NCBI GenBank assembly: GCA_015179125.1
Contig: WHVA01000562.1
Coordinates: 1 to 64,000, forward strand
Length of the DNA stretch: 64,000 bases
Source: Gautieria morchelliformis
Lineage: Eukaryota > Basidiomycota > Agaricomycetes > Gomphales > Gomphaceae
Reading direction: 5' to 3'
Positions within the stretch are counted from its first letter, which is position 1; each line of letters begins with the position of its first letter. The notes under the pieces are model-generated. The model did not search any database. It was not told the DNA's origin and was given only the letters and a program-made list of their open reading frames with translations. Of this stretch, positions 21,000 to 31,342 are shown in pieces. The position numbers and the translations under genes are program-made.

Positions 21000-21994
21000 G
21001 AAAGATCCGAGGTGAAAATTTAAGTGATGCCATCAGCAGGGTCCGGCATCTCACGTGATCTGCACGTGATCTACGCGACCTGGTGTCTTTTGGGCAGGTC
21101 GTGTGTTTAGTCACACCTCGGAGCTCTAGGTAGTGATCTAGAGCTTCCAGGTCTTTACACACTGACATGGACGCCTTGGCCGTCTATGATGTGGCCAAGG
21201 CACTCCATATGTTCTGAGTAGAGATCAGCTTTCTTCTTGCTCAAGAAGAGGTGGTTCTTCCGTAGTCTGTCGAAGACTATGCCGAGGTGTTCTTCGTGCT
21301 CCTTGATGGAGTGTGAGAAGACGAATATGTCATCCATATACACATGGACGAAGCGACCTATGCAGTCACAGAAGATTGCTGTCATCAGACGTTGGAACGT
21401 TGATGGCACATTGCAATCCCCCATCTGAATAACTTGACTTCGGAACGTACCAAGTATCGTTGCGAACGCCGTCTTTGCGACATCTTCGGGACAGATCTGG
21501 ATCTGTTCATATGCTTCCGACATATCGAGCTTCGTCCGGTATTGGCAGCGTGCTATGTCGCTGTGGATAACATCCTGATCCAGGAAGGGCATAACATCCT
21601 TCACCGTATTTTCGTTCTGCTGTCGCAGATCGAAGACTGTGCATAGCGTGCCGTTTTTCTTTGGCATGCAGAGCATTGGCACCGCTTGGTGTGCCACTGC
21701 TGGTATCCACCACCACCCTGCGGTGGTGTACCTTTCCAGTTTAACGGAAAGTTCTTCGTGGAAGTGCTCTGGGCACTTCAGCAGTCAATACCGCATGGGT
21801 TTGTTGGGATCAATGAGATTGATCTCGTGGTTGACCTCCCGCAGAGGCGGGAGTTCAAGTGGAATACCACTGACGAGGTCAGTGATCTTTTCCATCCATT
21901 CCTCATGCAAACGAGGAATGTCATCGTCTGTGGGGACGATACCAGCAGAACAAGACGCCATTAAGTGCCTTGTGCGTCTGTTAGTATTCAACAT
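21000..21994 (-). pseudogene. D1 reverse transcriptase fused to pol C-terminus by deletion
   Basis: Minus-strand RT: EWMEKITDLVSGIPLELPPL, LCMPKKNGTLCTVFDLRQQN, KLDMSEAYEQIQICPEDV, GDCNVPSTFQRLMTAIF and VYMDDIFVFSHS (YMDD near 21335). After DLYSEHMECLGHIIDGQG near 21170 it jumps straight to CKDLEALDHYLELRGV, which in copy D2 (34230-34330) is the end of the chromodomain-like tail. RNase H and most of integrase are therefore deleted. One frameshift lies near 21710. Confidence 0.85.
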
Positions 21995-22390
21995 TGGCTA
22001 CGTCGAAATACTCGTCATGGAGTTTACGACCGAATTTAATGGTCGTGTTCTTTCCATAGTTGATTGTGGAACGACAGCCGATGCATGCCAATTGTAGCGC
22101 AATTGGCTGTTCTAGGACAAACATCTTCATGCCTGTGGCCCATGTGAATTCAGGGGAGATCAACACCCCTTCACTCCCACTGTCGAGGAGACAGTGGGCC
22201 TTCACACCGTTGATTTCCCAGTACCCCGACAGGGTACGGTTCTCATGTCATGGCCATGTGGGGTGCGATCGCTGCTTGCTCCGATGGTGATACATTGGCT
22301 CGGCCGCCTTGTCAGGGATGGCCACTGTGCGGGCTGCCATTACTTTGGCGGTCCTGTCATTGTCCGGCGTGACTCTAATCGTGCTGGACC
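21995..22390 (-). pseudogene. D1 protease region
   Basis: The minus-strand frame from 22205 reads KAHCLLDSGSEGVLISPEF, a retropepsin active site (D-S-G), then ALQLACIGCRSTINYGKNT. Upstream is RVTPDNDRTAKVMAAR. It is separated from gag by the DNA transposon at 22393-23436. Confidence 0.75.
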
Positions 22391-22392
22391 TA

Positions 22393-23436
22393 AGATAGAG
22401 GACGCTCTAATAGGGCACCCTTATGTAATCTCTAACCCTAACCCTAAAAAGTGGCCAAAATCCAGAAGTTGAGTTTGAAAAAAAAAACTACTCATCAGAT
22501 TTCACATCAAGGATGCCTCCCCACTCATAGTCTATGTATTGTAATGTATCAAGTACCTCCAGATCAATAATGAAGTGCTATGCATAGGCAGCCTTTGCTT
22601 TCTCAGCCATCCAAAGTCTGGTGTCCATGATACCTTTGGTTTTGGTTTGCCCAGGCAGCCATTGAGCCAGAAAAGCCTTGTGAATATGCTGAAATGAATA
22701 TTGCAGATTGATTTGCATAGCTACTCTGAAAAAGAAATAAAAATAATAAAATAAAATAAAAATAAAAATAAAATAAAATAAAATAAAAAAACAATGAGTA
22801 ATCCATATTCAGATGATGGACTTGGAAACCACTGACTGCTGAATTTTAATCAATGGGATATCATCAAGGCAAGCAATCACATTGCGCTCCATGGCATCTA
22901 TATCTGTCGTATGTGCACTTGACCTGTATTGGAACTTGACTGCACCCCAGTATTGCTCAATAAAGTTGAGCTCACAATGAAATTTTGGATAAAAGTCATT
23001 CAGGGCACCTTTTCTCAGGTTTTCGAGGCATGCCAATCATGCTTTAGACTTCCAGCCCATGCTGGATGCTCAAGGTATAGAGATGTGGTTGGTTCAGCCA
23101 GCTTTTCTTCAATTTTTGCACTCTGCTGAGGTCACGTGATTGATTACATAAGCGGCCAAATGTCCTTCGTCGTCCTTGCCCCAAAGTTTTCTGAGCATGT
23201 CCTTGCATCATACAAGTGATTTCCTGCACATTTGTAAAATTCAAGTTTTTTGTCTATATACAGCTCAATTTTTATTCAAATAATATTCTGTTTCCTGGGA
23301 CTCATTTCTAGAGGTTAATTGCATGGATTGTAGGAGGCAAAGTGGTGAAAAAGTGACCGTGTGAACATCTATTGAGCTCAAAATATTGGGCTAAAGTAGA
23401 TTATGTAAGGGTGCCCTATCAGAGCGTCCTCTATCT
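22393..23436 (-). mobile_element. Tc1/mariner-type element, decayed
   Basis: TIRs AGATAGAGGACGCTCTAATAGG (22393 on) and the matching inverted end agree over about 36 bases with three differences. TA flanks at 22391-22392 and 23437-23438. It splits the D1 gag/protease junction. 1044 bp long, with a partial transposase on the minus strand and an AT-rich block near 22735-22800. Confidence 0.85.
22620..23040 (-). pseudogene. Transposase C-terminal remnant (DDE family)
   Basis: The minus-strand frame 22809-23036 has [20 protein letters not shown], the block with the final acidic catalytic residue of fungal Tc1-like transposases, then [12 protein letters not shown]. The conserved tail SYANQSAIFISAYSQG and AAWANQNQRYHGHQTL resumes after an AT-rich interval ending TTTCTTTTTCAG (CAG at 22726-22728), which may be an intron. 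The N-terminal DNA-binding part and the first two catalytic residues are not recognisable. Confidence 0.7.
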
Positions 23437-23438
23437 TA

Positions 23439-25865
23439 TATGCAGTCTGATTGTCCGCTGTTTCTTCGTCCCAGTCGTAATACTGGGATGGCTCGGGCTC
23501 CCATTTGTCTACAGGAGCCTCTACATCTCTCTGATCCTCATCGTTTTGAGGCTCACCCTCCCCCTCTTCATCAATTTGTGGAAGAGGGGCGTGGTCGGGA
23601 TCCGTGTCTGGGTCCTCATCGTCGCCGTGTCTTGCGGCTGCTGTCCGTATGCTGGACTTGAGCCATGGACACTCCGCTTTTCTGTGCCCTGGCTGGCCAC
23701 ATTCAAAGCATGTGACGCTGCTTGGAGCATTGCCAGGTCGATCTGGTGGTCAACCCGATGGTTTTGGAGGGAATTTTGGCTTTGACGAGCTTCCCAATGT
23801 CTGAGGCTGTTTAGGCCGTCCCACCAGGGCAGGATGGGGCGGCAGTGGACGTTGGGACGTCCCACTCCTCTGGAAGGGGGCAGGCCTGCTCAGGCCTGTC
23901 TGCGACGCCGGTTTGCTTTGCACAAACCGTGACGCGCTGGCTGTTGCGGCTGCGCTCTCTGCCCGACGCATCCCCATGTTGTAGCGGGATGCTTCCTCGA
24001 TCATGCGGGCCGCTTTGAAGAGCTGCTCGATGGAGCTGCTTTCTGCGTTGTAGCCCTTCTTGAGGACCTCATTGTGCAGTGTTTCACGCAATGCTGACAC
24101 GAACTGTCTCCGGAACATGTAATCGTCGGGCGGTTGTATCATGCGAGCCACGTATTCCGTGAGATCGTTCAGCATTTCCTGAATGGTCTTTGTGCCCTGC
24201 ATGACCGCATTGAACTTGTTCGACGCATGGTGTTATGTTATGTCAGGGTGTGCAGGAACCACTTCTGCAGGCCCTGCATCACCATCTCCAAGGTCCAATT
24301 GCGGACCTGGCAGTCAAAACGTTCCACGTTTCGAAGAAACCATTCTTGGGCCTCGCCGGTGAGGCGAGTGCCCATGTATCTGACCTGCATATCGATGCTG
24401 GTTGGTCCCAACAGGCAGTTCATCTTGAGCCATCTCAAGATGGCCACGATGAAGACCTCGAACTCTTCGAGGTCAGACCCTCCCGAGTATGGCTCAGGAT
24501 GGGCCAGCTTTATGCCGGCCTTTGCCAGTGCGGACTTCTCAGGGTCTGTGTCAATGGCGTCAGCCATTGCGACGCATATCATTCATGTGATACCGTCATA
24601 TGGCTCTTGCATGCTTTCTGGCTGGTCCGGTATGCCCTGGCCCTCAGTTGGGGCCATGGACCAGTTGTGTGGCTGTGAAGTCGCGCAGACCATGATGTCA
24701 GTGTAGGCTCTGACCGGGGCCGGGGCCAGGTCTGGCTATGGGCCAGACGCCTCAGGTGAGTGGGTCTCTGGCAGGGGCGCGTGACGCATGTCACCCGTCA
24801 GTCCTGCGTTGCGCAGGTGCAGCCTGCTATTGTAGGCTCCGTGCGCTTGTCGTGAATCCTGTACGGCGTGCATGAGCAGCTCGTCAGGCTGCCGGTCAGT
24901 GTGGCCTTGTGCCACGGCGGCTGCAGCATTCTGCGCTAACAGCTCAAGAGCCCGTGTGTGCCATCACACCGCACTGGCTTCTTTCCTTTGCCAGTGCGTG
25001 CCTCGAGCTCTAGGCTCTCTGTCGTGGTCTCCAAGTCAGGCTCTGAGATGACCTGTTCTCTGACAATCTGTTGGATCATCTTGCAGCTGCTCATCAGTGC
25101 AGCCGGTTCCGCGTGCGATTCACTTCTGAATCGTACATCTTGTTCGACAGGGGCGGCCGGCGGCGGCATGCGTTGTCAGTCCTGCTCCTGTTGTCGTCCT
25201 TGGTGGTCGGGGGGGCAAGCCTGTTCGCTCGCCGCGGTGCGGGCGCGCTCCTGATGGATGCTATGGGTTCTTCACCACATCCCATTTTCGGATCTCCTCT
25301 GTTTGGTGGAGTTCCTTACCAAGCTGCATGAGGGACGTCGCGATATCGTTGAGACGCGACGATATGTGCTCATGCTTATGGCCTGTAAGCATGTTTCAGT
25401 GCAGTGCATCCTGTACTTGCTTGGCCATCATGTCTGCCATCTCATCGTTGATGCTGTGCTTCCTCAAGCTTTTGCGACTCGAGCTCGAGTATTCCGAGGC
25501 TTGCCCGTCATCGTCGGGTGCTCGTCTTTTGGGTTGTCGTGCCCCTTCAGGGACAATGGTTGTCGCTCGACTCCATGAGTGGGGGCTGAGTTCCTGCTTC
25601 GAGCTCGTATCTAAGCATGCCCTGCTCTTGAGGCTCTGCCATCGGACGACCGTGAGACGTCTCTACCCTTGCCCTTGTCCCAGGGCCAGGGGGAGTGGGG
25701 CGGGGACGCCGGATTGTTGTCTATCGGTGTCCCCTCTTCGGCCACGCTGGGTGACATGTGGTCGGGTCCTTGCTCGTCCTCGATTGGGGGGACGAGTGCA
25801 GTGAGATCTACGATCTCTCCATCTTCTGGCGTCCTGGACTCTTGATCCAGGGTAGCGTCAGCCAT
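23439..25865 (-). pseudogene. D1 gag
   Basis: Begins MADATLDQESRTPEDGEIVD at 25865. A capsid-like part (IKLAHPEPYSGGSDLEEFEV, YMGTRLTGEAQEWFLRNV) lies at 24238-24582. A second part (FRRQFVSALRETLHNEVLKK, ARMIEEASRYNMG) is followed by a Pro/Ser-rich linker and a CCHC knuckle CFECGQPGHRKAEC near 23675-23715. The frame is broken in at least five places between 24240 and 25600. The same N-terminus occurs at 39044-39257. This is the RNA-packaging protein of family D. Confidence 0.75.
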
Positions 25866-25983
25866 TGTGTTGCTAGGCTATGCCTGGGGGGTTGTCCGCA
25901 AGCTAGAGGCTCGCGTCCTTCTTCGACTGCGTGGAATCATCATGCTCGCAGTCAACAGTAGGGGGTCTACGGGATGATGTTCG
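25866..25983 (-). other. D1 leader fragment
   Basis: Matches the D5 leader at 39258-39295 upstream of the gag start. It breaks off near 25983, where plus-strand D RT begins. No LTR is retained. Confidence 0.6.
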
Positions 25984-25989
25984 GCGAGA

Positions 25990-27075
25990 TTGTGACACGC
26001 CATCGACATTCCAACATCTGATGACAGCAATCCTCCACGACTGCATAGGTCACTTCGTCCACATGTATATGGACGACATATTCGTCTTCTCACACTCAAT
26101 TAAGCAGCACGAAGAACACCTCGGCATAGTCTTCAACAGACTATGCAAAAACCACCTCTTCTTGAGCAAGAAGAAAGTCGATCTTTACTCGGAACATATA
26201 TGGCCAGGGCCCCGACTGGAAAACATGCCGGCCAGCGGGCTTCTTGTCAAAGAAGTTCAGCGTGGCCCAACAGCAGCACTACAGGACCTACAAGCATGAG
26301 ACAATCGCCATGCTCGAGGCCCTGATGAAATGGGAGGACAAGCTCCTGGGGTGAAAGTTCACCCTAGTGACTGACCACAAGGGTCTTGAATACTTCGAGA
26401 CCCAGAAGAACCTATCCGACCGACAGGTCAGATGGTGGGAGTTCCTCTCCCATTTCAACTTCAACACGTGCACGTTGACGGTGTTGAGAATAAAGTCTTG
26501 GACTGTCTCTCTCGATACTGCGAGAGCGACACGAGTGACGATCGACATCCAGAACACGTGTTCGTCAATGCAGACGAACCCCTTGATCCAGATGGAGAAC
26601 TACTGCCCACCGATCGATACATTGAACTACAGGCAGCAGCCGCAAGGCGGTCAACCCACCTTGCAGAGAAAATGGAGGCACAGACAGCCGAGGCCACCGC
26701 CCTGCATGGAGGTCCTGCACGGGACCTGGAGATGGACGTCGCCCCTGAAACCGATGACGACCTCCACGCCATTGCCGCAGGCAATGACGGTACACCCCCT
26801 GCGCATACACATCGAAGGTAATATAGACCTGCCTAAGGCCCTATGCGATGCATACCACGAAGATGCCATGTTCTCGAAGATCATGGCGCACCCGGATGCC
26901 CACCCAAGGTTAGGCATCAAGGATAGGCTGATATGGACAAAAAATCAGCTCAGGCAAGATGTCATTGCCATCCCCCAGACTGGTTTTCACAGGGGAAGGA
27001 GGCTGATCAAAATCATAATCGATCACGCATACTTATTCGCACAAGTCATTCCAGCATTCGCTGTGTTCACTAATA
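25990..27075 (+). pseudogene. D6: RT palm, RNase H and integrase linker
   Basis: Plus-strand CDTPSTFQHLMTAIL, HMYMDDIFVFSHS (YMDD near 26070) and FLSKKKVDLYSEH are followed by a deletion into RNase H (TDHKGLEYFETQKNLSDRQV). Then come VLDCLSRY and an acidic linker (ADEPLDPDGELLPTDRYIEL), and HAYLFAQVIPAFAVFTNIRY at the end. It is head to head with D1 gag at 25983, so two D copies are joined in inverted orientation. Several frameshifts. Confidence 0.75.
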
Positions 27076-27089
27076 TACGATATTAACGC

Positions 27090-27466
27090 CTAAAAACCAA
27101 TCTTGACAATCACATCGTAGCCATGAGACTCTGGGAGTTCAACGATGAAGTCGACACTGATGGTGTCCCAGCAGGATTCTGGAATCGGGAGTGGAACAAG
27201 TTCTCCGACAGGCGGATGTCGTTGTGCTTTGGTTCGGAGACAAAGGTCACATGTCTTCACATACTGTCCAATGTAGCGGGGCATCTGAGGCCACCAGTAG
27301 TTCCGAGCCACTAACTCCAGCGTCTTCCATCTGCGAGCATGCCAAGCGACCCGTGTGTCATGGTGCTGGGACACAATGTGGCGGCGGAGGTCCGCCCCAC
27401 CTGGAACATAGACCTTGCCTCTGAAGTGGAGCAGCCCATCACATTCCAACCATTCCGCTGCCCGTA
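27090..27466 (-). pseudogene. Gypsy F integrase zinc-binding fragment
   Basis: Minus-strand frame with AAEWLECDGLLHFRGKVYVP, HIVSQHHDTRVAWHARRWK, ARNYWWPQM and CDLCLRTKAQRHPP (HHCC), then ISVDFIVELPESHGYDVIV. It stops where the fragment at 18256-19275 starts. Cut at 27466 by the copia L LTR. Confidence 0.8.
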
Positions 27467-27807
27467 TGTTGAATGGTAATATTAGAAGCCCTATCCATGC
27501 TACATTTCCTCTAATTTTCTTGGTATTTTTCTCTCCAGTAGTTAGTGACTTCTTGTTGACTCTTTGCTTTGTATCTGCGCTTTTTGGCATGCTTACATAA
27601 GCCAAAAAGCGCCAGCTAACAGCTGGGGAGTGTGGGAGAGTGCCCCTTATCTTGTGCACTCACCACACATCCCCAGGTATGATGTATCTAGCTGTATAAT
27701 CTGATCTTGTGCACTCACCACACATCCCCAGACCTGCTGGGGTGTTTGTTAGGCTTATCAGGCTTATCAGGCTTGTTGTAAGGCTCCTATAACTTCGCTT
27801 TTTTACA
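27467..27807 (+). repeat. 5' LTR of copia L
   Basis: Starts TGTTGAATGG and ends TTTTTTACA. It contains the aagcgccagctaacagctgggg palindrome near 27606 and a tandem copy of the cttgtgcactcaccacacatccccag block. Confidence 0.8.
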
Positions 27808-27820
27808 GGTTATGGGCCCC
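27808..27820 (+). promoter_or_regulatory. Primer-binding site of copia L (half tRNA-iMet type)
   Basis: GGTTATGGGCCCC follows the LTR with no gap. Its complement GGGGCCCATAACC matches the anticodon arm of eukaryotic initiator tRNA-Met, not its 3' end. This fits the cut-tRNA priming known for copia. Confidence 0.65.
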
Positions 27821-28549
27821 GGCCTTTAAACTGCCCTACAGGACAATCTAAAGCCTTATCAGACACCTCCTGCACCTCCTACACCTCCTCTGTCATTGCT
27901 GCCCCCCTTGGTCCTCATTTATCCCCTCAGATTTCGCCTCAGGACCCCCTGATAAGCTCCTAGGACCTCTGATAGTGTCACCAATCGCTTCAGCACCTCC
28001 ACATCCACCCAGGACACCTCCCAGGACCTCCATCCACCTTTTGTGCCCTTATCAGCCTCCTCATTGCCTGCATTTTCGCACTTTTTGGACCCCATCCTCC
28101 AACCGCTTATCTGGGCGCTTATTTGGATCGCTAGGGGGGTAGTTGACGCTCCTGAGAAGGTCTGGGTCCAAGATTTGAGGGATTAGCTTGAAGGGTTAGG
28201 CTGCAAAGGTCAAATCTTGAAATTGTGCTCATCTTGCTGTTTTGAACACTTCTGCAAATTTCGCTTCCGTGAGCGTCCACTGGTGCGCTCATAGGCGCCT
28301 CCCACTTGTCCAAGACTAAGTGAAGGGCGCTTGTTCGTTTGGTCCAATCCATTTGTCATTTGGATCAAATCCTGGCTGGCAATTCACATTTTGTCCGCCA
28401 TTCCCTCACTTCCAACCCATTTCTTCCCTTTGATTTTAGGTCCTTGTGTCGTCTCTGACACTGCTGTGTTATAGATTTGAACTGTTGGGGGTGTTCTCTC
28501 TGTTGAGTCACCTTTTATCTCACCTAACAATATCCTGGTAGTCATCCCA
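27821..28549 (+). other. Copia L leader, no gene seen
   Basis: 729 bases rich in cacctcct and ccaggacctc repeats. No credible reading frame. Probably the untranslated leader with packaging signals. Confidence 0.5.
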
Positions 28550-31342
28550 GTGAGTTGGGGAGTGTCACAACTGCTCGTCTTTCAGTTATTAGTGTTAGTT
28601 GACTGCGTCATGGGAAAGGACGGTGACCGTGTCACTAAACTTGGGGAGGGAAACTATAATACATGGGTGGGGGAGATGCGTGCATTGCTTATGACCAAAG
28701 AGGTCTGGAGTCTGGTCAAGGGAGAATATACTCAGCCTGGCGTCTCAGATATCACAGAGTTAAAGTCCTGGAGAAAGGACAGGGATATTGCAGCGGGACA
28801 GATATATCTGGCCTTGGAAGTGTCTCAGAAAGTCCATGTCAAGGGCTTGGAGGAGGATCCTGTGCAAATGTGGCGCAAACTGGAGTCTGTGCACCTCCAG
28901 AAGCGTCCTGCCACCAGGTTTAATGCTTTGGACGGGTTGTTCAGCATCAAGAAACAGGATGATGAGACGCTCAATGCTCTCATGACCAGAGTTGATGACG
29001 CCATAAACAAGGTTCAGGATTTGCGTCCACCCAACTTCACCATTGATGACATGGACGGAGAACTGGCTGCTATGGCACTCATCAGGGCACTCCCTGAGGA
29101 GTATACTGCCTTCAAATCTGCCCTCATGTTGCTTCCTCAATTTGACTATCAGACTGTCAAAGAAGCCATGATCTTGGAACAGCAGAACCGTGCTCCACGT
29201 GGCACTGATTCTACTACTATTGCCATGAACTCTGCTCAGATTGCCCAGACTCCACAGTCATCCTCTACCTGCGACTTCTGCTCTAGATCGGGCCACACAT
29301 TGGAAACTTGCTTCAAATATAGGGATGCAAAGCGTCAGGCTGAGCAGGAGGCCAAGGAGAGGAAGGCTAAGAAGAAAGACAAGGGGAAGAAGAAGCCAGA
29401 GCAGGCCAAGCAGGCTGAGCAGGAGGAGGAAGCTAGCCAGGTGGAATTTGCAGGCAACGCAAGTATCTCTCTCCCAGATCCCACTAGTCCCACAAATGCC
29501 CTCATTGTCGAGGCGAGTGCTGACTGGACTGCAGACACAGGTGCCTCTTCACATATGACACCTCATCGTCACTGGTTCACCACTTACCAACCCCTTGAAA
29601 TACCCATTCGTCTTGCAGATGGCCAAACCATCCATTCAGCGGGGGTTGGATCTGTGAGGTTTAAGCCAGTTGTAAATGGACTACCTAAGCGTCTGCTGGA
29701 ATTTGAAAGAGTCTTGCATGTCCCCCTTCTGAGAAGTAACCTCCTGTCTGTCTTGTATTTAACTCGACATAAACATTTCCATGTGTCTATTGTTGGAGAC
29801 AAGATGTTGTTCAATCGGCAAGGCAACCTCCTCTTCACTGCCACAGTAACTGGCAACAATACAGCCCACTTCGATGGTCTCACACAGCCAATGACAGAAT
29901 TTGCCGGGCTGATCAGCACATGTCCTCTGGACATAACATTATGGCACCGTCGTTTGGGACACTTGAACTTTCCTCATGTCCATCATTTGGTGTCAAAGGA
30001 GCTGGTCACTGGTCTGACTATCAAGTCACAGGCAACACTAGACCCCATCTGTGAGCCCTGCCTTGCAGGGAAACAACATCGGGTAGTAAACAAGACAGCA
30101 AACTTCCATGGTACTGAACCACTTGTTCTAATCCATTCTGACCTCCATGGTCCCATGCCTGTCACACAGGATGGTTACCGGTATTGGATTACCTTCATTG
30201 ATGATGCCACCAGGCTATGGGTGGTCATCAAGCTGAAGGCAAAGTCAGATGCGTTTGATGCATTCAAGCGGTTCAAGGCATATGTGGAGAATGCCACGTC
30301 TCAGAAGATAAAGACATTGCGAGATGACAAGGGAGGAGAGTACATGTCCACAGAATTTGACATGTTCTTAGCTACTGCTGGAATTGCACCCCAGCACACT
30401 GTGCAGAATGAACCCCATCAGAATGGGGTAGCAGAGCATGTTAACAGGACTCTCCAAGAGCAGGCCATTGCCATGCTCACGGAATCTCACCTTCCAACTT
30501 CCTTCTGGAGTTATGCTGTGCCAGCCCTGGTCCATGTGAGAAATAGGTCCCCCACATCGGCATTGCAGGGAGAAATTCCCTACACTGTGTTTTATGGATG
30601 TAAACCAGATGTCTCTCATTTACGGGTCTTTGGGTGCACAGCATATGTTCATGTCCAGAAGGACAAGCGCAAACCTCTTGGTTCTCATACCGAGAAATGT
30701 GTCTTTATTGGGTATCCTGCCGAGTATAAAGGGTGGATGTTCTATAATCCTCTGACCAGGAAGGTTATCATCAGCAACACTGCTGAATTTGATGAGCATA
30801 TCTTCCCAGGTCTAACAAGGGAAACCCACCCACCACTCCCAGAAGTTCCCCCTCCAGAACCATCTACCACTATTGAAGTGGAGCGACGTCCACCTCAGGT
30901 AGAGGTACAGGAAAAGGTGGGAGATATACCTAATCAGGTGGGAGCTGTTCCTGCACCTCTCCCAGAGCCTCCAGAAGCTGTCTCTCCTGACCCCAGTGAT
31001 CGCTTGGATGATTCTCACTCTGACTCTGACTCAGACTATGAGGGAGTTACACCTCCACCTCCAATGAGACGGTATCCTATGCGAGAGCGACGCCCTCCTG
31101 GCAGATGGTGGGAAGCCACCACATACAGAGAGGGAACTCCTGCTATTGAATCTAGCAGTGAGGAGGAGTCATCTCCAGCACCCTCCCAACCTGCTGATTC
31201 TGGAGAAGAATCTCTTTATACTCATGCTCAGACTGATACAGTGCTCAGTGCACATGATATGATGCCTTTGAGTGTGCATTCCAAGCTGCACTCAAGGTCT
31301 CTGCCCACAGCACCCATCCCAAGTCATTTGCTGAGGCCATGA
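28550..31342 (+). CDS. Copia L Gag-protease-integrase (930 codons, frameshifted from RT)
   Basis: An ATG at 28550 opens the frame, but the family-like start is MGKDGDRVTKLGEGNYNTWV at 28610. The order is Gag (UBN2-like, residues ~20-230), knuckle CDFCSRSGHTLETC (~242-255) and a basic linker. The protease active site is WTADTGASSHM (~327). Next come the integrase HHCC region (LWHRRLGHLN...CEPCLAGK) and a core with FIDDATR, LRDDKGGEY and NGVAEHVNRTL, giving D, D and E. An acidic Pro-rich spacer ends the frame. The frame should run into RT but shifts by one base near 31262-31270 and ends at 31342. The copy is young and otherwise open. Confidence 0.9.
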   Translation: MSWGVSQLLVFQLLVLVDCVMGKDGDRVTKLGEGNYNTWVGEMRALLMTKEVWSLVKGEYTQPGVSDITELKSWRKDRDIAAGQIYLALEVSQKVHVKGLEEDPVQMWRKLESVHLQKRPATRFNALDGLFSIKKQDDETLNALMTRVDDAINKVQDLRPPNFTIDDMDGELAAMALIRALPEEYTAFKSALMLLPQFDYQTVKEAMILEQQNRAPRGTDSTTIAMNSAQIAQTPQSSSTCDFCSRSGHTLETCFKYRDAKRQAEQEAKERKAKKKDKGKKKPEQAKQAEQEEEASQVEFAGNASISLPDPTSPTNALIVEASADWTADTGASSHMTPHRHWFTTYQPLEIPIRLADGQTIHSAGVGSVRFKPVVNGLPKRLLEFERVLHVPLLRSNLLSVLYLTRHKHFHVSIVGDKMLFNRQGNLLFTATVTGNNTAHFDGLTQPMTEFAGLISTCPLDITLWHRRLGHLNFPHVHHLVSKELVTGLTIKSQATLDPICEPCLAGKQHRVVNKTANFHGTEPLVLIHSDLHGPMPVTQDGYRYWITFIDDATRLWVVIKLKAKSDAFDAFKRFKAYVENATSQKIKTLRDDKGGEYMSTEFDMFLATAGIAPQHTVQNEPHQNGVAEHVNRTLQEQAIAMLTESHLPTSFWSYAVPALVHVRNRSPTSALQGEIPYTVFYGCKPDVSHLRVFGCTAYVHVQKDKRKPLGSHTEKCVFIGYPAEYKGWMFYNPLTRKVIISNTAEFDEHIFPGLTRETHPPLPEVPPPEPSTTIEVERRPPQVEVQEKVGDIPNQVGAVPAPLPEPPEAVSPDPSDRLDDSHSDSDSDYEGVTPPPPMRRYPMRERRPPGRWWEATTYREGTPAIESSSEEESSPAPSQPADSGEESLYTHAQTDTVLSAHDMMPLSVHSKLHSRSLPTAPIPSHLLRP

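Noticed and set aside
22425-22446. Two TAACCC units resembling telomere repeat
   Set aside because: Only two units, inside the terminal region of a DNA transposon.
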